DNA of 8,884 nucleotides from Candidatus Saccharimonadota bacterium (GTDB lineage Bacteria > Patescibacteria > Saccharimonadia > Saccharimonadales > Nanosyncoccaceae): the NCBI GenBank assembly GCA_017429465.1, contig JAFROU010000005.1, positions 1 through 8,884 of the forward strand, given 5' to 3'. The notes under the pieces are model-generated. The model saw only the letters and a list, made by a program, of their open reading frames with translations, did no database searches and was not told the origin of the DNA. Shown in pieces: positions 1 to 5,900 of this stretch. Position numbers and translations under genes: made by a program. Position 1 is the first letter of the stretch; each line of letters starts with the position of its first letter.

Positions 1-523
1 CTAGGGCGGTAAGACCACCATCACCTTCTTCTTCATTTTGAATTAGGACATGACGGCTGGCGCCATAGCCAACGATGAAACTAAGTGCGACGGCTAGTAG
101 CGAGCTAGTGCTTGCACACATAATAGAGACGGTTGAACTACCAAGGAAGATTGCAATTAAGGCTTGAACTAGAGTAGCGTCTTCAGAAGATAATGGTTTA
201 ATAATGATGAGCCATGCCACATAGATGGCTGACAAGATGAAATGAATTAGAAGTAGTGTGTTGCTGGAACAATAAGCTAATAGTACGAGGCTGCAGCCAA
301 CAACTAGATCGACAATATTGGATTTGATATTCACCCACCAATAACGTGGCTGGACGGCAAACATACGCCACTTCGAAATTAAAACTAGGATAATACCAAT
401 AACCCAGCTACCGCTTACAACGGTGACAAAAATTGATCCGACGCCGAGTAGAATATTTAGTATTACGTGTAGGACTGAGCTTAAGACGTTGCGACTTTTA
501 CGAATGAATATGTAATCTGCCAT
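1..523 (-). CDS. Multi-pass membrane protein, unknown function (partial, C-terminus beyond left edge)
   Basis: An open frame starts at ATG 523-521 and runs without a stop for 174 codons to the left edge. The visible protein begins MADYIFIRKSRN, a short basic N-terminus. Hydrophobic stretches follow at about residues 16-36, 38-49, 69-84, 89-107, 118-136 and 139-154, joined by short turns. One longer polar link, with a KWR and a QPRYWWVN patch, lies at about 50-66. After the last segment comes an acidic, glycine-rich stretch (NEEEGDGG) that probably starts a soluble part. This layout suggests an integral membrane protein with about five or six helices. I do not recognise the family and propose no function. 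A TAGGAG sequence sits only 3 nt before the ATG and a TATAAT lies 10 nt before it, so the leader is very short. The gene is divergent from lepB. The frame and absence of stops were checked codon by codon. Confidence 0.8.
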   Translation of the reverse strand, partial: MADYIFIRKSRNVLSSVLHVILNILLGVGSIFVTVVSGSWVIGIILVLISKWRMFAVQPRYWWVNIKSNIVDLVVGCSLVLLAYCSSNTLLLIHFILSAIYVAWLIIIKPLSSEDATLVQALIAIFLGSSTVSIMCASTSSLLAVALSFIVGYGASRHVLIQNEEEGDGGLTAL

Positions 524-533
524 ATACTCCTAT

Positions 534-539
534 ATTATA
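534..539 (-). promoter_or_regulatory. -10 element for the divergent membrane-protein gene
   Basis: A perfect TATAAT reads on the minus strand from 539 to 534. A start site about 7 nt downstream would fall near 527, giving a leader of only about 3-4 nt before the ATG at 523. The expected -35 position (about 557-562) reads TAAGGA. This is unlike TTGACA but lies inside the inverted repeat at 549-563, so an activator or non-canonical -35 is possible. Confidence 0.55.
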
Positions 540-548
540 GCAAATAAA

Positions 549-563
549 TTAAGGTATCCTTAA
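549..563. repeat. Perfect inverted repeat between divergent promoters (possible operator)
   Basis: TTAAGG-TAT-CCTTAA has 6-bp perfect arms around a 3-bp centre. It lies between the two outward-facing -10 elements (534-539 minus, 575-580 plus) and covers the expected -35 position of both. Its symmetry and position are those of a dimeric regulator site serving both genes. No regulator is identified. Confidence 0.5.
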
Positions 564-571
564 AAAAATTA

Positions 572-580
572 TGCTATAAT
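572..580 (+). promoter_or_regulatory. Extended -10 promoter of lepB, predicting a leaderless mRNA
   Basis: TGCTATAAT is a consensus extended -10 (TG-N-TATAAT). The lepB ATG begins 6 nt after it, at 587, which is where transcription would be expected to start. The bases before the ATG are A-rich with no Shine-Dalgarno sequence. No good TTGACA-like -35 is seen at 16-18 nt, which an extended -10 can tolerate. Confidence 0.7.
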
Positions 581-586
581 GAAAAA

Positions 587-1237
587 ATGGAAATGGTTAC
601 AAAGTTACGTCCGACTTTTTTTCAGAGACATCCAATTCTTAAGGATATCTCAAGTTTAGTATTGTTTGTAGCCTGTGTGGTGCTAGGCACAATTCTACTT
701 AATACTTATGTTTTTCGTTCTTTTAATGTAGTTGGACCAAGTATGCAAAATACTCTGATTGAAGGTGACCGTATGATTGTTAATCGTATGGCGGTTACTT
801 TGGCACACTTTGCTGGTAATGAATATATTCCAGAACGCGGACAGATTATCGTGTTTGCTAATGGTTCTGCGAATGGACCTTTAACTTGTGAACCGCCAGT
901 TGGTATTAATGATCAATATATTATTAAGCGTGTGATTGCTTTTCCAGATGAACGCGTAACCGTAAAAGATGGAATTTTAACAGTCTATAATGAAGAAAAC
1001 CCAGATGGTTTTCAGCCAGATTCTTGGTGGCGCAATGACGGCAGTGGTCCAAAGGAGTATACTTCGGGCGAGGTTGATTTAGTGGTGCCAGAAGGCGAAC
1101 TCTTTGTTTCTGGCGATAACCGTGAAGGTTCCCATTCTTCTGATTCGCGTAATGGCTTAGGCACAGTCCCGTTTTGCCGTATAGTTGGTCCAGTTATAAT
1201 GCGTATCTTCCCATTCAATAAAATATCGTTCTTCTAA
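587..1237 (+). CDS. lepB: Signal peptidase I
   Basis: Type I signal peptidase (S26 family) cleaves signal peptides from secreted proteins at the outer face of the membrane. The 216-residue product has a single N-terminal membrane anchor at about residues 21-41, followed by the extracytoplasmic catalytic domain. Box B, VGPSMQNTL, carries the nucleophile Ser52. Box D, YIIKRVIAFP, carries the general base Lys114. Box E is SGDNR at 175-179, followed by SHSSDSR and GLG at 182-192. Length and single anchor resemble Gram-positive SipS-type enzymes more than the longer two-anchor E. coli form. ATG 587 is chosen because it sits at the predicted transcription start; ATG 593 (codon 3) is a weaker alternative. 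The gene is monocistronic, ends at an intrinsic terminator, and faces the orphan gene at 1276-1533. Confidence 0.96.
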   Translation: MEMVTKLRPTFFQRHPILKDISSLVLFVACVVLGTILLNTYVFRSFNVVGPSMQNTLIEGDRMIVNRMAVTLAHFAGNEYIPERGQIIVFANGSANGPLTCEPPVGINDQYIIKRVIAFPDERVTVKDGILTVYNEENPDGFQPDSWWRNDGSGPKEYTSGEVDLVVPEGELFVSGDNREGSHSSDSRNGLGTVPFCRIVGPVIMRIFPFNKISFF

Positions 1238-1239
1238 AC

Positions 1240-1265
1240 AAAAAATCCCCTGAGGGGGATTTTTT
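1240..1265. terminator. Bidirectional intrinsic terminator between lepB and the 85-residue orphan gene
   Basis: AAAAAATCCCC and GGGGATTTTTT form an 11-bp perfect stem around the loop TGAG. T-runs occur on both strands, so it can stop lepB (stop codon at 1235-1237) and the converging minus-strand gene (stop at 1278-1276). Confidence 0.92.
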
Positions 1266-1275
1266 GATGGAACTC

Positions 1276-1533
1276 CTACGCTGGTGTGAGGTGCCAAGTT
1301 AGTTCGACTGAGTCAAACTCGAGTCGGAACCTGTTTTGGCCCGCGAGGACGTCGAAGATGTGGCGAGTAGCCGAGCCCACGAATTTAATGTGGGTGCGAA
1401 GTAACTCGGTAATTTCGACTTCGTTCTCTCCTGCTCGCCTAAAAGTAAGTGGCTGGCATGGGGTCATTTCGTAGCCGAAAAGTGCCATAACTTCGACACG
1501 TTCCGTTTTGTTAGTTTTTGCATTTTTATACAT
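1276..1533 (-). CDS. Hypothetical 85-residue protein, no recognised family
   Basis: The ATG at 1533 has AAGGAG 6 nt upstream (1545-1540) and the gene ends with TAG just before a strong terminator, so it looks like a true gene. I do not recognise the protein. The first 16 residues are basic and polar (MYKNAKTNKTERVEV). The rest is a mix of short hydrophobic and charged stretches that reads as a small, mainly beta soluble domain. It has one cysteine (Cys26), no signal peptide and no membrane segment. From about codon 13 on, codons are visibly richer in G/C-ending forms (GTC, GAC, TTC, CGC, CTC) than in the neighbours, which may mean a different origin or high expression. A structured leader lies upstream at 1563-1620. 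A frame on the opposite strand (1286-1474) is rejected because it lacks a ribosome-binding site. Confidence 0.72.
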   Translation of the reverse strand: MYKNAKTNKTERVEVMALFGYEMTPCQPLTFRRAGENEVEITELLRTHIKFVGSATRHIFDVLAGQNRFRLEFDSVELTWHLTPA

Positions 1534-1539
1534 ATCAGA

Positions 1540-1545
1540 CTCCTT
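1540..1545 (-). promoter_or_regulatory. Shine-Dalgarno of the 85-residue orphan gene
   Basis: AAGGAG lies 6 nt upstream of ATG 1533, which fixes the start and argues that this strand is the coding one. The preceding TAACT could pair weakly (5 bp) with AGTTA at 1620-1616, so access to the site might depend on leader folding. That last point is speculative. Confidence 0.7.
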
Positions 1546-1562
1546 AGTTAAGTGATTAAAGA

Positions 1563-1620
1563 GTCATTTATGCGAGCCTGATTTATTGGCTCCTGGCTAC
1601 AGTTATAAATGACAATAACT
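1563..1620 (-). promoter_or_regulatory. Structured leader with nested and competing inverted repeats
   Basis: The gene-free stretch 1534-1693 holds a perfect 9-bp inverted repeat, GTCATTTAT/ATAAATGAC (1563-1571 with 1605-1613). Nested inside is a 5-bp hairpin, GAGCC/GGCTC (1574-1578 with 1588-1592). A second repeat, AGTTAT/ATAACT (1601-1606 with 1615-1620), shares bases 1605-1606 and encloses the right arm of the first, so the two folds compete. On the minus strand this lies just upstream of the orphan gene's Shine-Dalgarno. It could be a cis-regulatory leader or a protein-binding site. No known riboswitch class or tRNA signature is recognised, and no convincing promoter was found in this stretch. 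Confidence 0.45.
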
Positions 1621-1631
1621 ATAGCTATGCG

Positions 1632-1667
1632 AAAAATTCTCTAAGCCAGTGACCGAGGTATGGCTAG
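1632..1667 (-). terminator. Probable weak intrinsic terminator of the dus gene
   Basis: On the minus strand CTAGCCA pairs with TGGCTTAG (1667-1641, one bulged base) and AGAATTTTT follows. It begins 26 nt past the dus stop. The bulge and the gap before the T-run make it a weak candidate, so read-through into the orphan gene is possible. Confidence 0.45.
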
Positions 1668-1693
1668 ATGATTTAATTCTAACATACTTATGG

Positions 1694-2644
1694 TTATTTG
1701 TTGAGGATGTTTCTGGCTTCTTTTGTGGTATGGCATTGCATTAATTGATTTCGTAAATCACCAGCACCAGCGAAGTTATTAATGTAAACTTTGAAGAAGT
1801 GTTTAAGTGGCTCAAAAGATAGCTTATTGTCATGTTTTTGGTTGTTCTGATCAAATAAGTCAAGATGTGTATTAAGAAGGCTCATTAATTCTTCCCTTGT
1901 TGGAATATGGTTGGTAAAACAGTATGGATTTTGGAAAACGCCACGTCCAATCATAAAACCATCAAGTTCTGGATATTTTTTATACATTTCAAGTGCAGAG
2001 ACGCGGTCCTTAATATCTCCGTTGATAATTAGTTTGGTTTCTGGACTGATTTCTTGACGTAGTTTAATAATCTCCGGAATTAATTCGTAGTGCGCGGCAA
2101 CTTTAGACATCTCTTTGCGAGTACGTAGATGTACGGTCAAAGCGTCTGGGTGTTCATTTAAAAGGGTTGGAAGCCAGGTTTTATATTCTTCGATAAAAGA
2201 AAAGCCGAGTCTAGTTTTAATCGAAACTGGTAACCCATTGGAATTGGCTTTTGCTGAGCGGATACACTCTACGGCTAGTTCTGGTGTGCGGATCATGGCA
2301 GCACCACCACCAGCCTTGTTAACGTGGCGGTCTGGACAGCCAAAATTAAGATCAATGCCAGCAAATCCAAGATCTTTTAGCGCGCGGCAAATTTCGGCAA
2401 AGTGATCTGGATTCTTACCCCAAATTTGGGCAATAATCGGTGAATCAGAAGACGAAATTTCGAGGCGCTCCAGGGCGTTTTCGCGTCCTTTTAAAGAGGC
2501 GTAACTAGAAACATTGGTAAATTCGGTAAAAAATAAATCTGGTCGACCGGCTTTAGCTATTACTGCACGAAAAACAATGTCCGTTACACCCTCCATCGGT
2601 GCTAGGATTAAGAATGGTTTTGGTAGCTTGTCCCAGATATTCAT
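1694..2644 (-). CDS. dus: tRNA-dihydrouridine synthase (Dus family)
   Basis: FMN-dependent enzyme that reduces uridine to dihydrouridine in the D-loop region of tRNA. The 316-residue protein has the full Dus TIM-barrel pattern. APMEGVTD at 15-22 is the FMN-binding strand. NFGCPDRHVNKAGGGAAM at 100-117 carries the catalytic Cys103. SIKTRLGF (141-148) supplies Lys143, VHLRTR (171-176) supplies His172, IINGDI is at 206-211 and GRGVFQNP at 233-240 is the phosphate-binding end. The C-terminal 70 or so residues form the usual helical tRNA-binding domain. The motifs do not let me place it firmly in the DusA, DusB or DusC subfamily. ATG 2644 lies 7 nt from a TATAAT and has no Shine-Dalgarno, so the mRNA is probably leaderless. 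It appears to be its own transcription unit. Confidence 0.95.
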   Translation of the reverse strand: MNIWDKLPKPFLILAPMEGVTDIVFRAVIAKAGRPDLFFTEFTNVSSYASLKGRENALERLEISSSDSPIIAQIWGKNPDHFAEICRALKDLGFAGIDLNFGCPDRHVNKAGGGAAMIRTPELAVECIRSAKANSNGLPVSIKTRLGFSFIEEYKTWLPTLLNEHPDALTVHLRTRKEMSKVAAHYELIPEIIKLRQEISPETKLIINGDIKDRVSALEMYKKYPELDGFMIGRGVFQNPYCFTNHIPTREELMSLLNTHLDLFDQNNQKHDNKLSFEPLKHFFKVYINNFAGAGDLRNQLMQCHTTKEARNILNK

Positions 2645-2651
2645 AAAAAAT

Positions 2652-2680
2652 ATTATAACATAAAAATGGGGAGATGAAAA
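2652..2680 (-). promoter_or_regulatory. dus promoter, leaderless type, embedded in the upstream terminator
   Basis: TATAAT (2657-2652) is preceded by TTTTCA (2680-2675) with a 17-nt spacer. The ATG at 2644 starts 7 nt after the -10, which is about where RNA should begin. The -35 occupies the loop and inner stem of the terminator hairpin at 2668-2687. Confidence 0.65.
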
Positions 2681-2687
2681 TCTCCCC
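2660..2687 (-). terminator. Intrinsic terminator ending the ybjQ-desulfurase-iscU-helicase-zinc protein unit
   Basis: On the minus strand GGGGAGAT-TTTC-ATCTCCCC is a perfect 8-bp stem with a 4-nt loop (2687-2668), followed by ATTTTTAT. It starts 9 nt past the stop of the zinc-protein gene. The plus strand has no T-run after the stem, so it acts on the minus strand only. Confidence 0.9.
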
Positions 2688-2696
2688 GGGGTGGCG

Positions 2697-2891
2697 TTAG
2701 ACTACGCCGGTCCCATTGCAGTTGGGACATTTAACATTTGGGCCAAGAAACTCAGCTTTAACGCCGGTGCCTCCGCAGTACGGGCATTTTTTTTCTGGAC
2801 GATTCTTGCCACAGGTGACTAGATGCCTTTCATAGGCACTTTTGCCGAGTAGTATTCGGCCACAATTGCGGCATACATATGTTTCTGCCAC
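2697..2891 (-). CDS. Small zinc-binding protein: C2HC finger plus two DnaJ-type CxxCxGxG motifs
   Basis: A 64-residue protein with two apparent metal sites. Residues 7-27 read C-x2-C-x12-H-x3-C (Cys7, Cys10, His23, Cys27), like a classical C2H2 finger with cysteine as last ligand. Residues 36-43 (CPYCGGTG) and 55-62 (CPNCNGTG) are two CxxCxGxG repeats, the half-site pattern of the DnaJ cysteine-rich domain. DnaJ itself has four such repeats and a J-domain; neither the other two repeats nor a J-domain is present. The start is GTG at 2891: an in-frame TGA lies 6 nt upstream, and AAAGGTGG (2908-2901) sits 9 nt before it. The gene follows the helicase stop by 56 bp and is last before the terminator, so it is probably co-transcribed. 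Nucleic-acid binding or a chaperone-like role are both possible. Confidence 0.85.
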   Translation of the reverse strand: MAETYVCRNCGRILLGKSAYERHLVTCGKNRPEKKCPYCGGTGVKAEFLGPNVKCPNCNGTGVV

Positions 2892-2947
2892 GCATGCTCA
2901 CCACCTTTCAAAATCAAAGTACAGTCATTTTATTGACTAGGCGTATT

Positions 2948-5900
2948 CTAATTGATTTTTGGGGTTTTTGCAAGCATGAGTTCAATGAATTCAAACATTT
3001 CTTTGATGCCATAACTATTATTTGGGTCTGGCATTAAATCTGGATCGTCGAGAATATCTAGCGTCTTCATATGGGCGTAAGCAGACTTTAAGATTTTAAT
3101 CTCATCGGCTTCATCTTTTGCGTTAAACTGATAAACCTTGTCGTGGACTTCGCCATCCTTACTATCTGGCGTAACGAAAAGAATGTGGCCTGTGGTAACA
3201 GTATATTTGGCGTAGGTAGGCGAGTTGTTAAGTAGTAGTTTATAGAAACCTAACTGCAGCATATATTTATATAGTGTCTTATGTTTGTGCCAATCCTCTT
3301 TGTGATATTCGCCAGTTTTAAAATCATAGATTTCAATTGTTTTGTTTTCTTCGTCAATCTGAATATGGTCGATAATACCGTTAATTGGAATACCTTCAAC
3401 TGTAATGTGATCGCGCGTGAGATTAACTTCGGCCTTTGAGTTTGGAGAGCGTAAAATCTTACCAAATTCTTTTAAGGCGATGGCTAGTTGTGCTGGCCCA
3501 GCTTCGCGAATACGTTTTAGATCTTCTGGTGCGATTTCCTGTTTTGGTGCTTCATCAATGAAAAATTGAATAGCTTCTTCGTCACTGATTTTTTCGTTGG
3601 TCACTTTCTGAAAGACAGCATGGACTAAAGTACCAAGTGCGGAAGCGTAGGTGTTTGGCTCGTTTGGCACTCTTAAAACTTGGCGTCTAAAGAAGGCTTG
3701 TGGCCCAGCATAAACTACGTCAATAAAACTAGTTAAAGCGGTAGCGGAGACACTGTAATTTTTGACTCGTTCTAGATAAATGGCTCGCATGTCTGGCGTT
3801 GGAACTTTGTAAACATTAAGCCAGCTAGTTTGAAGATCGGAAGCATAGATAGCTTCGGCCTCGTCTTTGTAATGTAGAGTGACAGTTTTTGCTGGTAGAT
3901 ATGGTGAAGTAACCGTGTTATCTTTAGCCTGGACTTCGGCAAGGTAGGTGAGATATTTTGGCTCCTTGCCGCCAAAATCCCTTTTGGAATTAGTAATAGT
4001 TAGAGTCTTTTTTGCCCTGGTGATTGCCACAAATAGTAGACGAATTCTTTCGCTGTCTGTATTGCCGGTATGACGAATTTGAATCACGTTTTTTGGTAAG
4101 GCGAGCAAATTATTGTTGCCTTTAGCTTTGCCCCAGGCACTATTGTCGGCAGCGATTAAAAAGACATGCTCAAATTCTAGACCTTTAGCCTTATGTCCAG
4201 AAAGAACCTGCACGGCATCAGCTGCTTCGCGATATGGGCTAGTGCTAGTGATTGGTTTGTTGGCATTCTCGTAATCTTCAACTAGCTCAATAAAATCTTT
4301 GAGTTTTGCTGCTGTGTTTTTGGTGCGTTCGTGAATTTTAGCGCGTAAAACAGATAGGTTTTCAAAGAATTCGAAAGTTGGATAGGTCGTTTCGTCGGTA
4401 GAATAATATACTAAGAAGTTTGAACGATAACCGTTTAATTCAGATGTGCCCATGATATAGCTTAGGAAAATTTCTAGTGGTTGATCAAAAGAGCGCGCAA
4501 CTAAGTTGGCTAAGAATTCGGCTACATTCTTTAATTTTTCGTCTGTAGATTCAGCAAGAATTTCTAATGCTGGACGGTGGTCGTAACGTTTTTCTCCAAA
4601 TAAGTTAATAACTGAAAGCATAGAAATATTCCAGAACGGATATGATAATATTTCTGGTAAACTATAGGATGGGTTTTTGCCGTTGGCGATATCGTAAACA
4701 AAACGAGCGATAGTTATTAACTCGTGAATGCGTTCGTCTTCTAAGATGTTTTCGCGACGTTCATAAGCGATTTTAATTAACGGTTGGCTTTGCAAGAATG
4801 GGATAATTGGCAAAAGATATTTATGCTTTGGCGCAATGATGGCAATTTCTTTTTGCGATACACCATTTTTAATCAGCTCAGTAATTTGATTTGCCACCCA
4901 GTGGTATTCTGCATCGGCAGTTAAAAATTCGTGACGCGAGATTTGAGTTTTATTAACATTAGTTTGAGCGTGAAAGCTCTTATCTTCAAAACGGCCGTCG
5001 GCTTGCTTGATGATCTCGTGTGAAAAATCAAGAATCTCTTGCGTGCTACGATAGTTTTCTTTGAGTGAAAAAACCTTAGCTTGATAATAGTCGGTAAAAT
5101 TGCGGAGATTCGATGAGTCGGCGCCTTGGAATTCAAAGATAGCCTGATCATCATCGCCTACGGCCATTACAAGTGGTTTTTCGTAATCGGTGAGTTGCTT
5201 GATAATTTCAAATTGAGATGGATTAGTATCCTGAAACTCGTCTAATAAAATATATTGGAACCGTTCGGACAAAGTAAAACGAAAACCGTCATCTTCTTTT
5301 AGATATTTGATTGCCTCGATAATCATGTCACTATAATCGAAGAGATTATTGTTGCGAAGATACTCATCGTAACGCGCCATGACATTAGCAAGGCTAAGTA
5401 GCTTTTTATTGGCGACGCGATCTCGTAAGCGGTATTCGTTGCGTTCATTCTTTTCGAAATAGTCATCTTTCCAGTTTGAAAGTGGTGTTACTTTATTCGT
5501 GGTTTTTGCTTCTTCGAGTGCCGCTTCTAGATCTTTGGCTAGACCGCCGATGGAACGTTTAATTCCCTTTACAATTGGTGCGTCGTTAGTGTGGTTTTTG
5601 AGTATTTCATAGATTGGCTCATAAACATCTTCAAGTGTCGGATGTAATTTACCCTTAGTGATTTTTTCGAGATAAGTAGTGCAAGTTTTACTTAGAACTT
5701 CGCTGTCAGCCATGTTGGTTTTGGCGATTAATGCCAAATCTTCTGGTGTAAGACAAGCATCTTTAGCAGATTTAATAGTACTAGTAATATCATCAATTCT
5801 ATCGCCGCGGAGAATGTCATTGCCGTCTAAATTAGCCTGGATGTTTTTAATAATTTTATATTGTGTGACTTCATCAATAGATGAGTCGAGATTACGGTTA

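Noticed and set aside
1012..1218. 68-codon minus-strand frame inside lepB
   Set aside because: It is antisense to the conserved SGDNR region of signal peptidase, has no ribosome-binding site and a proline/serine-rich low-complexity product.
1286..1474. 62-codon plus-strand frame opposite the orphan gene
   Set aside because: It has no Shine-Dalgarno or promoter, while the opposite strand has both a good Shine-Dalgarno and a clean stop before the terminator.
1563..1613. tRNA-like fold in the gene-free stretch
   Set aside because: No acceptor stem of 7 bp with a CCA-side partner, no GTTCNANNC T-loop, and the spacing does not fit a cloverleaf.
2115..2405. 96-codon plus-strand frame inside dus
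   Set aside because: It is antisense to the catalytic core of dus, and its product is an anti-sense reading of conserved motifs.
2923..2938. Inverted repeat AGTCA/TGACT between the helicase and zinc-protein genes as a terminator
   Set aside because: The stem is only 5 AT-rich base pairs and no T-run follows; the two genes are more likely co-transcribed.
4921..5154. 77-codon minus-strand frame within the helicase gene, plus others at 3250-3465, 3772-3975 and 5679-5903
   Set aside because: All lie in other frames of a continuous 1095-codon gene with intact motifs; none has start signals.
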